Shown piece after piece: positions 44,175-54,482 of a DNA stretch of 64,000 bases. The DNA lies in assembly GCA_026003835.1 (NCBI GenBank), contig BPHZ01000002.1:372001-436000 (forward strand). Reading direction: 5' to 3'. A program made the translations under genes and the position numbers. Every line of letters begins with the position of its first letter. Within the stretch, counting starts at the first letter, position 1. The DNA comes from Herpetosiphonaceae bacterium (GTDB lineage: Bacteria > Chloroflexota > Chloroflexia > Chloroflexales > Herpetosiphonaceae). The notes beneath the pieces were generated by a model. The model was given only the letters and a program-made list of their open reading frames with translations, was not told where the DNA came from and searched no databases.

Positions 44175-45800
44175 ATGAGACAAGCGTTGATTGTTATCCT
44201 GCTTATCAGTGTGCTGGGATACGGCTGTACGCCTGCCTCCACGCCGACAGCCATCCCAACGGCGATGCCGTTGCCCACCAGCACTCCCGCGCCAACTGTT
44301 ACCAGCTCGCCTGGCAGTGATGCTGATTCGAGACGGCAAGCCAGTACTCCAATCAGCGTCACGCCAATTCTCGACACAGCTCGGCAGGTCGAGATGATCA
44401 TTCCGACATCAGGTGGAACGTTGAGCGTCACTGGTGCAGATGGGACAACCTTCCAGCTTGATATTCCGGATCGTGCCCTGATAAGCGATACATTGGTTCG
44501 GATGATCCCTGTGAGTAGATTCGACGGGATGCCGTTTGGCAGTACCCCTTATGCTGTGCAGCTTGAGCCTGAAGGACTGCGGTTCTATGACTTCATCACA
44601 TTGACCATCACCCCCACCCAGGATATCCCAGTTGATCAGCAAATTTTCTTTGGCTATCGGGGATCAGGTGAAAACCTTGCACTTGCTTTGCCAGTCGTTG
44701 ATTCACGCGAGATAAAAATCCAGTTGTTGAGCTTCAGTGGTTACGGCGTGACGAAGGGATTGCTTGCTGAAATCGATCCTGTACGTACACGCCTTGGTGG
44801 TGAGGCTGAGTCACGCTTGCAGAGTGAGTTGGCTGAATATCTTCTCAACGTACGTCAGGCACAGCTTGAAGGGGGGGTAGTCGGCGAATTTGATATTGAG
44901 GTCTGGCTCCAACAGTACGAGGAGCAGGTGCTCAGGCCGCGCATCGCTGCCGCTGGTGAAAGCTGCGCTGCCGCTCGACTAGCCATCCAGACAGTGTTAG
45001 GACTTGAACGCCAGAGTCAGTTATTTGGCGGAGGCAGCGTCGTAGACGAGGAGCGACTAAGAGCGCTGGCGGAAACTGCGGCAGAGGTATGTTTGAGGGA
45101 AGAATACGAACTGTGCCGCGATGAGCATATCATCCACCGCATGATTCCCGTCTGGTTCACCTTAAACCGCCAGAGTCAAATCCTTGGTTTAACATCAGCG
45201 GATCAACAAGATCCCACGCTTGAAAAAGCTGTAGATTATGTGCGTAAGTGCCTGACATTCGAGTTAATCTTTGAATCCGAGGTAAATTCCTCCGGGCTTC
45301 AGGGCGGCAGCTATAGCTCATCGGTTAAGTCGACAATCAAACTACAGCTCGATCCGACCGATTTCACCATCAAGGGACAGGCGCCGTTGGTCAACACCAC
45401 CTTTGAGATGAGCTTTCCTGGTTGCTCTGTGAGCAATCAACGCGGCGGGGGCACATTCGAAGCACTGAAACTCGAATACATTGCTGATCAGGAATCCCTC
45501 ACAGATGCCGTTGGCTATGTCCGTGATCTCAGGTTAGTCTATCATCCCGGCAATACCTCCGAACATGTCACCATCACCTGTCCGGATATAGGGTCTTATA
45601 CCCTCCCAGGGCCGTACTGGACGGCCGGATACGTCTCCACACACCAAAGTGAATTGACGGAACGAGGTTTTGTGCTTGAAGGTTGGGAGATTTTCGGCGA
45701 CGAGTACTACGCGAAGAACGAATGGAGCAGAGATTACGCTGATGGGATCACCAAGATCGCCGAATCAGGCATGTTCGCACTCTATCATCGGCCTGAATAA
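44175..45800 (+). CDS. Lipoprotein of unknown function
   Basis: This 541-residue protein begins with a lipoprotein signal (ALIVILLISVLGYGC, lipobox LGYGC). A proline/threonine/serine linker follows, then a beta-rich region (IIPTSGGTLSVTGADGTTFQL). Its middle part is helical and contains several cysteines. It is surface-exposed by prediction. No named domain was recognised beyond the anchor. Base composition is lower in G+C than in neighbouring genes. Confidence 0.75.
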   Translation: MRQALIVILLISVLGYGCTPASTPTAIPTAMPLPTSTPAPTVTSSPGSDADSRRQASTPISVTPILDTARQVEMIIPTSGGTLSVTGADGTTFQLDIPDRALISDTLVRMIPVSRFDGMPFGSTPYAVQLEPEGLRFYDFITLTITPTQDIPVDQQIFFGYRGSGENLALALPVVDSREIKIQLLSFSGYGVTKGLLAEIDPVRTRLGGEAESRLQSELAEYLLNVRQAQLEGGVVGEFDIEVWLQQYEEQVLRPRIAAAGESCAAARLAIQTVLGLERQSQLFGGGSVVDEERLRALAETAAEVCLREEYELCRDEHIIHRMIPVWFTLNRQSQILGLTSADQQDPTLEKAVDYVRKCLTFELIFESEVNSSGLQGGSYSSSVKSTIKLQLDPTDFTIKGQAPLVNTTFEMSFPGCSVSNQRGGGTFEALKLEYIADQESLTDAVGYVRDLRLVYHPGNTSEHVTITCPDIGSYTLPGPYWTAGYVSTHQSELTERGFVLEGWEIFGDEYYAKNEWSRDYADGITKIAESGMFALYHRPE

Positions 45801-45914
45801 CTCCATCTGGAAGGCAACACAAAGATGCCGCCGGTGCTGTGATCTTTTCCTTGTCGATCAAAGGTACATGCCACACAGCCCCGGCCGGCATCAGTAGAAG
45901 CGCCCGGTGCCCGG

Positions 45915-46766
45915 CTATGCCTGCCTCCCAAGCCGCTCAGGCGGAATCCGCTGGACGTTCCAGATAAGACCCAGGCGTTCCAGAGCGCGAATCAAATAGG
46001 CCGAGCCATCGATCTGCCACCAGCGCAGGCCATGGAACGCCGAGCGGGGAAAGGCGTGGTGATTATTGTGCCACCCCTCACCCATAGCCAGCAGACCCAC
46101 CAGCCAGTTATTGGTGCTGCGGTCTGGTGTGTTGAACATGCGGCTCCCAAACGTGTGGCAGACTGAGTTGACGCTCCAGGTCACATGATTATTCAGAAAG
46201 GTTCGTACCAGCCCACCCCAGAGCACACCACTCCAACCACCCAGCAGATAGGGGATTACATAGCCGAGTGCGACCCAGACGATCATCGTTCTGCTCATAA
46301 AAACAACCAGCCGATCTTTCCGCAGCCAGGTGCCATAGTGTTCCAAATCAGACACATCACGGAACGAGAGAATCCAGCCAACGTGGGCGTGGAAAAAGCC
46401 TTCCATTGGGCTATGAGGATCTTCCTCCGTATCAGTGTTGGCATGGTGCTTGATATGGGTCGCGGCCCAGATCATCGCCGGCCCCTGGACTGCCATCGAG
46501 CCCAGCGCCAGCAGCACGAAACGAATGACCGGATGAGCCTCAAAGCTGCGATGGGTAAGCATACGGTGATAGCCAACGGTGATACCAAAGCCGGTAGCGA
46601 CATACATGCCGAATAGAATGGCGAGATCGCTCCAATCGACCAGGCGATTCCATAACAAGATGATGGCGTAGACCGTACCAACAAGGGGGGCAAGCACAGA
46701 GATCAGGATGATGACACGCTCAAGTCGGTTGCGGTGCGCGCCCATAAGCATTGGTGTGTGTTCCAC
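45915..46766 (-). CDS. Membrane acyl-CoA / fatty acid delta-9 desaturase
   Basis: This 283-residue protein carries the three histidine boxes of membrane desaturases: HRMLTH, HIKHH and HNNHH. Four hydrophobic spans fit the family. The start is GTG at 46766 with AAAGGTG upstream. It introduces double bonds in membrane fatty acids, using di-iron. A TATACT-like -10 lies near 46980 on the minus strand. Confidence 0.92.
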   Translation of the reverse strand: MEHTPMLMGAHRNRLERVIILISVLAPLVGTVYAIILLWNRLVDWSDLAILFGMYVATGFGITVGYHRMLTHRSFEAHPVIRFVLLALGSMAVQGPAMIWAATHIKHHANTDTEEDPHSPMEGFFHAHVGWILSFRDVSDLEHYGTWLRKDRLVVFMSRTMIVWVALGYVIPYLLGGWSGVLWGGLVRTFLNNHVTWSVNSVCHTFGSRMFNTPDRSTNNWLVGLLAMGEGWHNNHHAFPRSAFHGLRWWQIDGSAYLIRALERLGLIWNVQRIPPERLGRQA

Positions 46767-47243
46767 AACAGATCACCTTTCTAACCGCTACGGCATCCAC
46801 AAACAACAGTTCCCTACCAACTCAGTCAAAGATCGTGCACAGCCACGCCAGGGTCGTCTATATGCTGGTCGCCACGCATCCACCTTTCTCCCAAGATGGA
46901 CGAAGCTCAGGGGGAGAACCTGTTACAGGGGGAAAGTATGAAGGCGAAATGGTACGGTTTTTTTATGTACGTACGCAGTATAGCATGATGAACACGAAAA
47001 ATCACTCATCGAGCTGAAAATAGTTGTTCCTGATTGAGTTCGTTTGGTGGCCGGCCGCCAGCGTCGGTATCTGACACCTCAGATCAAGCTCTTCTGGGCA
47101 CTAAACGACCAGCGCTGGGCGTCCCGCCGCCAGCAGACACAGCCCATAGGCCCACACGCTCCACAATGCACACATACTCGTGCCAACCCAATGCCAGCAC
47201 GGCATCTCGTCACCTCTCGAGAACTTTGGTCGGTAGACGAGAG

Positions 47244-47345
47244 GTTGCAACCTTCGCCCGGCCCGATGACCGGGTGCAGCGGCCTTAAGCAATGATGGTG
47301 CCAACGTTGTTTCAATCCTCACCCGGCTCGGTGGCCGGGTGCAGC
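47244..47345. CRISPR. Degenerate two-repeat CRISPR-like remnant
   Basis: Two 37-base elements at 47244-47280 (GTTGCAACCTTCGCCCGG...) and 47309-47345 (GTTTCAATCCTCACCCGG...), both ending in CCGGGTGCAGC, are separated by 28 bases. Each has an inner CCCGG/CCGGG stem. They resemble type I/III repeats of the GTTTCAAYCC family. No third unit or cas gene is adjacent. Confidence 0.5.
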
Positions 47346-47679
47346 CCGGCGAGTACGCGAAATCGCAGAACCGCAACGCTGGAATCCGCATAGCCTGGCC
47401 GCAGCTACTGGTCTCGCCTATAACACAGTTTGGGCGATCTGGAATAACAAGGCGAAACGAGCCGCCCGCTTAGAGATAAGCGGTTACCAAGCGTCTGGCA
47501 GTTGGAGAGGTCGCCTGGAATATTGTAAAGGTGGCCGCGATATACAGCGGAGTATCGGCGCAACGAACGCCGGAAAACGCGTTGGTGTCTGGTTGTATAG
47601 CTTGCTGGGCGCGGCTCGCCGCAGGTGTTGTGATGCGCTATCGGCAGCGCGTTGGAAGTGAGAGCGGGTAGCGTTTGTT

Positions 47680-47711
47680 GACGGGGTGCGGAGGATCCTC
47701 CGCACCCCGTC
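47680..47711. terminator. Perfect 32-base palindrome
   Basis: GACGGGGTGCGGAGGA is followed directly by its reverse complement TCCTCCGCACCCCGTC. It lies 53 bases past the end of the leftward AAA ATPase gene. No T tract follows on the minus strand. It may be a terminator or a cruciform site. Confidence 0.55.
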
Positions 47712-47763
47712 TTGCGTTTCGCGCTGGTGAGTGGAACCAGCGTATCTCCGTGGTAAAAAAACC

Positions 47764-49365
47764 TCAGCGGAAGCTTTGCTTCGGCGAGGTGACGAAGTAG
47801 GTGGAGCAGGCAGCGTCGATCAGATCCGGGTCGAAGCGTACAGGCTCCATATTGTACTTGGCGATCGAGATCATCTGGTCAAGGATATCGCGGGGGTGGC
47901 ACATACGCAGGTTGCGATTGTAGGGCTTGAACCACTTCTCAAGCATGTAATCCAGCCCCTTGTCGCTGTACTCCACCTTCCGGCTCTTGCAGACCAATTT
48001 CCAGATCTTGCGCCAGTGCTCCTCGCTGGGGTCAAGCACCTGGATCTTGTACTTGATGCGCCGCAGGAACGCCTCATCGGCCAGGTCGTAGGGATCAAGA
48101 TTGGTTGAGAACAGGATCAGCTGATCGAAGGGGATCTCGATTTTCTTTCCGGTCACCGTCGTCAGATAGTCAAAGCGCTTCTCCAGCGGCACGATCCAGC
48201 GGTTGAGCAAATCCTGCGGGCGGCACTGCTGCCGTCCAAAGTCGTCGATCAGGAAGATGCCGCCGTTCGCCTTCATCTGGAAGGGCGCCTCATAGAAGCG
48301 CGCCGTCTCGTTATAGATCAGGTCGAGCATCTCAAGCGTCAGCTCGCCGCCGACGACCACCACCGGCCGTTTGATGCGCGCCCAGCGCCTGTCGACGCCG
48401 GTGCTGCCGAAAACGTGCGGTCCCTCCGTCCGCTGCTCATGAACGATTGGATCGAAGACCTTGACGATCTGCCCGTCGGCCTCAACAGCGTGGGGGACAT
48501 AGATATCGTCGCCCATCAGCCGGGTGATCCGTTCGGCGATAGAGGTCTTGCCGTTGCCGGGAAAGCCGAAGAGGAAAACCGACGAGCCGGAGTTGACCGC
48601 CGGGCCAACTTCGTTGAGCACGGCCTCGCTGACGATCAGGTCGGAGAATGCTTGCTGGATGTTGCGCCTGGTCACGACGACATTTCTGATCGTCTGAGCC
48701 TTAACCGAGGTGACATAATCTTCGAGCGTCACCGGGCAGACGCCGACGTACTGGGTCTTTTGCATGGCATCGGCGGCAAACTGGTTGCCCTTGAGGGTCA
48801 GCATATATTCGTAGGCAATATCGCCGAAGCCCTTCTGTCCCACCATATCGGCATACTCACCGGCGCGCAGGTCGGCCAGGATCTCGGCAACAATCGCATA
48901 GTTGAGGCCCAGAAACTCGGAGAGTTCGCCGCCGGTCATGCGATTTTTGGCATACAGCGTCCGGGCGACTGTCTCGACCAGGAATGAGCGGTTGAGCTTG
49001 GTATCGGCAATGGTTTGCGGCTCAGGGGGGCGGAAGCTATTGCTGGGCATGCTGGGTGCATCGCTATCGTCGGGGGGCACTTCGCCAAGCACCCGCACGC
49101 CGGCAAGACTTTTACCGCTGGCCCTGTACTGCTCGACAAGCTGTCGCAGCTCTTCTTCGTGCATCCGCAGATGTTGCAGCGCCTCCCGGTCTCCGGCGCC
49201 ACGCGCCTCTTTGATAGCGGCTGTCAGTGCTGGGGCCACGACATACTTGATGCCGTCGACATACATGTGGTGAAGGTACTCGCCTGGCCGTACGTAGCAG
49301 TCTTTTGGATGGTCGGTTCGGCTCATCAACTCATCGTACGACTGTTGGTCGATGAGGAATCGCAT
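47764..49365 (-). CDS. AAA-family ATPase
   Basis: This 533-residue protein has an N-terminal helical region with a winged-helix-like part (MTGGELSEFLGLNYAIVAEIL). An AAA core follows, with Walker A GFPGNGKTS near residue 273, Walker B GIFLIDDFGRQQ near 375 and a sensor asparagine in LILFSTNLDP. The function is unknown; relatives are widespread as stand-alone ATPases. It is a single gene with GGAG nine bases before the ATG. Confidence 0.85.
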   Translation of the reverse strand: MRFLIDQQSYDELMSRTDHPKDCYVRPGEYLHHMYVDGIKYVVAPALTAAIKEARGAGDREALQHLRMHEEELRQLVEQYRASGKSLAGVRVLGEVPPDDSDAPSMPSNSFRPPEPQTIADTKLNRSFLVETVARTLYAKNRMTGGELSEFLGLNYAIVAEILADLRAGEYADMVGQKGFGDIAYEYMLTLKGNQFAADAMQKTQYVGVCPVTLEDYVTSVKAQTIRNVVVTRRNIQQAFSDLIVSEAVLNEVGPAVNSGSSVFLFGFPGNGKTSIAERITRLMGDDIYVPHAVEADGQIVKVFDPIVHEQRTEGPHVFGSTGVDRRWARIKRPVVVVGGELTLEMLDLIYNETARFYEAPFQMKANGGIFLIDDFGRQQCRPQDLLNRWIVPLEKRFDYLTTVTGKKIEIPFDQLILFSTNLDPYDLADEAFLRRIKYKIQVLDPSEEHWRKIWKLVCKSRKVEYSDKGLDYMLEKWFKPYNRNLRMCHPRDILDQMISIAKYNMEPVRFDPDLIDAACSTYFVTSPKQSFR

Positions 49366-51062
<1,697 letters not shown>

Positions 51063-51071
51063 GGAGACGTT

Positions 51072-51470
51072 ATGGATGAGTCGCATTTCGACGCAGGAAT
51101 GCGGGTGCGGCGCGAGGTTCTGGGCGACGAGCATGTCGATCGTGCCCAGGCCGGCCAGACCAGCCTCGACGCCGAGTTCCAGCATTTTATCACCGAGGTA
51201 GCCTGGGGCCGTGTATGGGCGCGGCCCAACCTCGACCGGCGCACTCGCAGCATGCTGACCATCGCCATTCTTGCGGTGCTAGGGCGCACTGAAGAGCTTG
51301 GCATGCATCTCCGCGCCAGCAGGAACACTGGCGTCACACCCGAGGACATCGTCGAGACCCTGCTGCATGTGGCGGTCTACGCCGGTGTTCCTGCCGCCAA
51401 TACCGCCTTTGCCATCGCCAAGGCGATGCTGGAGGCGCCAGGACAGCCGGCCTCCGATCAGCAGGAGTGA
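51072..51470 (+). CDS. pcaC: 4-carboxymuconolactone decarboxylase
   Basis: This 132-residue protein has the CMD fold: ARPNLDRRTRSMLTIAILAV, GRTEELGMHLRA and VTPEDIVETLLHVAVYAGVP. It converts 4-carboxymuconolactone to 3-oxoadipate enol-lactone. It lies nine bases after pobA with GGAGACG before the start. It is here separate from pcaD, unlike fused PcaL forms. Confidence 0.94.
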   Translation: MDESHFDAGMRVRREVLGDEHVDRAQAGQTSLDAEFQHFITEVAWGRVWARPNLDRRTRSMLTIAILAVLGRTEELGMHLRASRNTGVTPEDIVETLLHVAVYAGVPAANTAFAIAKAMLEAPGQPASDQQE

Positions 51471-51484
51471 ACATGGAGGTTACG

Positions 51485-52216
51485 ATGGCGATAACGATTG
51501 GGGATATCGTACGTGGTGATCGCGCGGTCTTTCCCCCTTACCTCTACGATGCCTACCGCTCCACGATCCGCCGCGCCCCGCGCCGGCCGCTGATTGAGGT
51601 CCCGCTGACGCTCTCGGAGCTGACTGGGCCGGGGCCGGCGATCAGTGCGGTGACGCCTGAGGATGCCGATCTCACTCGCAATGCCGGTACCGGCGGAGAG
51701 GCTATCGGCCAGCGTATCATCGTCACCGGGCGCGTGCTGGACCAGCATGGCGCGCCGGTTCCCAACGTGCTGATTGAGATCTGGCAGGCTAACGCCGCCG
51801 GGCGCTATATCCACAAGCGCGATCAATGGCCGGGGCCGCTGGATCCCAACTTCCTGGGCATTGGCCGCTGCCTGACCGATGCTCAGGGCGTCTACCGTTT
51901 CCTGACCATCAGGCCGGGAGCCTATCCCTGGAAGAACCATCCGAATGCCTGGCGGCCGTCGCATATCCACTTCTCGCTGCTTGGCCCATCCTGGCACACG
52001 CGCCTGGTCACACAGATGTATTTCGCCGACGATCCGCTGCTTCCTCTAGACCCGATCTTCAACGCTTTGCCGACCGAGGATGCGCGGCGACGGCTGGTGG
52101 CGAGCTATGCGCACGACGTGAGCGAGCCGGAATGGGCGCTCGGCTGGCGTTGGGATATCGTGCTCGACGGCGCCGCAGCGACTCCTTTTGAAGATCAGCA
52201 GGAGACGCAGCCATGA
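51485..52216 (+). CDS. pcaH: Protocatechuate 3,4-dioxygenase beta subunit
   Basis: This 243-residue subunit carries the non-heme iron site. Visible are WQANAAGRYIHKRDQWPGPL with a ligand tyrosine, then GAYPWKNHPNAWRPSHIHFSL with tyrosine and two histidines. The start at 51485 has GGAGG five bases upstream; ATG at 51473 is an alternative. It overlaps pcaG by four bases. The enzyme cleaves the protocatechuate ring in the ortho position. Confidence 0.95.
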   Translation: MAITIGDIVRGDRAVFPPYLYDAYRSTIRRAPRRPLIEVPLTLSELTGPGPAISAVTPEDADLTRNAGTGGEAIGQRIIVTGRVLDQHGAPVPNVLIEIWQANAAGRYIHKRDQWPGPLDPNFLGIGRCLTDAQGVYRFLTIRPGAYPWKNHPNAWRPSHIHFSLLGPSWHTRLVTQMYFADDPLLPLDPIFNALPTEDARRRLVASYAHDVSEPEWALGWRWDIVLDGAAATPFEDQQETQP

Positions 52217-52815
52217 CCAGCCGCTTACCCACCGGCTCCCAGACTGTCGGCCCATTTTTTCACGATTGCCTGCTGCGCGAGGATGCCCGGCGCAACATCC
52301 TGGCGCCGCCGGGAGTCGCCGGCCAGCGCATCCGTATCGAAGGGTGCATCCTCGACGGCGACGGCGCGCCGGTGCCCGACGCTATGGTTGAGATCTGGCA
52401 GGCCAACAGCTACGGGCGCTACAATCATCCGGTTGATAGCCGTGACCTGCCGCTTGATCCGCAGTTCAGTGGGTTTGGACGAAGCGCGACCGACGAGGAG
52501 GGCGCCTTCTGGTTTGAGACGATCAAGCCTGGCCCGGTGCCCTTTGACAAGCAGCGCAATCAAGCGCCGCATATCTGTGTTGCGGTCTTTGGGCGTGGCC
52601 TGCTGAATCACCTCTACACACGGATCTACTTTGCCGACGATCCGGCGACGGCTGATGATCCTGTGCTGGCGCTGGTTCCTGCCGAACGGCGCGCAACGCT
52701 GCTGGCCAGGCCAACCGAGGTTGACGGCTCGCTGGTCTATCGCTTCGACATCATACTGCAAGGTTCAGCTGAGACGGTCTTCTTCGACTATCAGGAGTTG
52801 GAGCAGCTGCGATGA
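52213..52815 (+). CDS. pcaG: Protocatechuate 3,4-dioxygenase alpha subunit
   Basis: This 200-residue partner of PcaH has TGSQTVGPFFHDCLL and EIWQANSYGRYNHPVD, plus APHICVAVFGRGLLNHLYTR. It lacks the full iron ligand set, as expected of the alpha subunit. ATGA overlaps link it to both neighbours. Confidence 0.95.
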   Translation: MTSRLPTGSQTVGPFFHDCLLREDARRNILAPPGVAGQRIRIEGCILDGDGAPVPDAMVEIWQANSYGRYNHPVDSRDLPLDPQFSGFGRSATDEEGAFWFETIKPGPVPFDKQRNQAPHICVAVFGRGLLNHLYTRIYFADDPATADDPVLALVPAERRATLLARPTEVDGSLVYRFDIILQGSAETVFFDYQELEQLR

Positions 52816-53642
52816 CTGAATTTCTGGCGCTGCGCGAGGCGATCGCCGCCTACGTTCACGACGGCAGCACCATTGCTCTGGAGGGCTTTACCCATCTTAT
52901 TCCGTTTGCCGCCGGCCATGAGATTATCAGGCAGCAGAAACGCAACCTGACGCTCGTGCGCATGACGCCGGATCTGATCTACGATCAGCTGATCGGCATG
53001 GGCTGTGCCCGCAAGCTCATCTTTTCGTGGGGCGGCAATCCCGGCGTAGGATCGCTGCATCGTCTGCGCGACGCGGTCGAGCACGGCTGGCCGCGCCCGC
53101 TGGAGATCGAGGAGCACAGCCATGCGGCGATGGCCGCCGCCTACGGCGCCGGCGCTGCCGGTCTGCCATGCGCCATCTTGCGCGCCTACCAGGGCTCCGA
53201 TCTGCCGCGGTACAACCCCAACATTCGCTCGATCACCTGCCCGTTCACCGGCGAGCAGCTGGCTGCTGTGCCGGCAATTCGGCCCGATCTGGCGATCATT
53301 CATGCCCAGCGCGCCGACCGCGCGGGCAATGTATTGATCGAAGGCATCGTCGGCGTTCAGAAAGAGGTCGTGCTGGCCGCACGACACGCGATCGTCACCG
53401 TCGAGGAGATCGTGGACGATCTGCGGGCTCCCAGCCCAAACTCGGTTGTGCTACCCTCCTGGACGGTGAGCGCAGTGGTCGCCGTGCCCGGCGGCGCGCG
53501 CCCCTCATACGCCCATGGCTATTATCGACGTGACAACGCCTTTTACACCGCCTGGGATGCTCTTTCCCGCGATCGGGAACGCTTCCTCCGCTGGATGGAG
53601 GAGCATGTCTTGCGCGAATGCCCGGCAGTGCCGCAGCCCTAG
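52812..53642 (+). CDS. pcaI: 3-oxoadipate CoA-transferase subunit A
   Basis: This 276-residue subunit belongs to the class I CoA-transferases and is closest in pattern to the GctA/PcaI-like group. Visible are DGSTIALEGFTHLIPFAAGH and SWGGNPGVGSLHRLRDAVEHG. It starts four bases inside pcaG. Activation of 3-oxoadipate is inferred from the operon. Confidence 0.88.
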   Translation: MTEFLALREAIAAYVHDGSTIALEGFTHLIPFAAGHEIIRQQKRNLTLVRMTPDLIYDQLIGMGCARKLIFSWGGNPGVGSLHRLRDAVEHGWPRPLEIEEHSHAAMAAAYGAGAAGLPCAILRAYQGSDLPRYNPNIRSITCPFTGEQLAAVPAIRPDLAIIHAQRADRAGNVLIEGIVGVQKEVVLAARHAIVTVEEIVDDLRAPSPNSVVLPSWTVSAVVAVPGGARPSYAHGYYRRDNAFYTAWDALSRDRERFLRWMEEHVLRECPAVPQP

Positions 53643-53699
53643 TGCGCCGCCAGGCCGGGGGGGGGCGGAAGGAGCGATCATCCACGAAGGAGGGAACAG

Positions 53700-54482
53700 G
53701 TGAACTACTCGGCGACAGAGATGATGGCGGTCGCGGCGGCGCGTGTATTGACCAACGACGACATCTGCTTTGTCGGCATTGGCACCCCGTCGCTGGCCTG
53801 TAACCTGGCGCGGCTGACACACGCCCCCGGAATCACGCTGATCTACGAGTCGGGCACCATTGGCGCGCGGCCGCATGTGCTGCCTCTCTCGATCGGCGAT
53901 CCTGAGCTGTCCGAGACGGCGCGCACGACTGTAGCGGTGCCGGAAATGTTCCAATACTGGTTGCAGGGTGGTTGTATCTCGGTAGGCTTCCTCGGCGGCG
54001 CGCAGATCGACCGCTACGCCAATATCAACTCCAGTGTGATCGGCAGCTATGAGAAGCCGAAGGTGCGCCTACCGGGAGGCGGCGGGGCGCCGGAGATCGC
54101 CAGCCTGTGCCGGAAGACATATGTGGTCATGGCCCAATCCCGCCGCTCTTTCGTGGAGCGGGTCGATTTTATCACGACCTTCGGCTACGGCGAGGGCGGC
54201 GATCATCGGCAGCGGCTGGGTATCCATACTGAAGGCCCAACGCTGGTTATTACCGATCTGTGCATCATGCGTCCCAATCTGATCACCAAAGAGCTGGAGG
54301 TGACGGCGCTTCACCAGGGTGTGACTCGTGAGCAGGTTATCGACGCCACCGGCTGGCCGGTGCGCTTCGCCGAACGCGTTGAGCAGACGCCGCCGCCGAC
54401 CGAGGCCGAGCTGAGCGTGCTGCGCGATCTCCAGGCGTGCACCGCCCGCGCCCACGGCCTGGAGGTAGGCCAAAATGACTGA
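53700..54482 (+). CDS. pcaJ: 3-oxoadipate CoA-transferase subunit B
   Basis: This 260-residue subunit has ICFVGIGTPSLACNLARLTH, then LIYESGTIGARP with the likely catalytic glutamate, and LPGGGGAPEIASLCRK. The start is GTG with GAAGGAGGG upstream. A 57-base gap with a G9 run separates it from pcaI. Its end overlaps pcaB by eight bases. Confidence 0.9.
   Translation: MNYSATEMMAVAAARVLTNDDICFVGIGTPSLACNLARLTHAPGITLIYESGTIGARPHVLPLSIGDPELSETARTTVAVPEMFQYWLQGGCISVGFLGGAQIDRYANINSSVIGSYEKPKVRLPGGGGAPEIASLCRKTYVVMAQSRRSFVERVDFITTFGYGEGGDHRQRLGIHTEGPTLVITDLCIMRPNLITKELEVTALHQGVTREQVIDATGWPVRFAERVEQTPPPTEAELSVLRDLQACTARAHGLEVGQND

Larger units (their letters stand above)
46767..47763. other. 997-base region without a convincing gene
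   Basis: Only short frames without ribosome binding sites are present. It holds two CRISPR-like repeats (47244-47345), a fragment AACGAACGCCGGAAAACG near 47560 that recalls the dispersed repeat, and a perfect 32-base palindrome at its right end. The composition suggests a decayed accessory region. Confidence 0.6.

Noticed and set aside
47034..47295. Overlapping short frames in the gene-poor kilobase
   Set aside because: No ribosome binding site, no recognisable domain, and they run through the CRISPR-like repeats.
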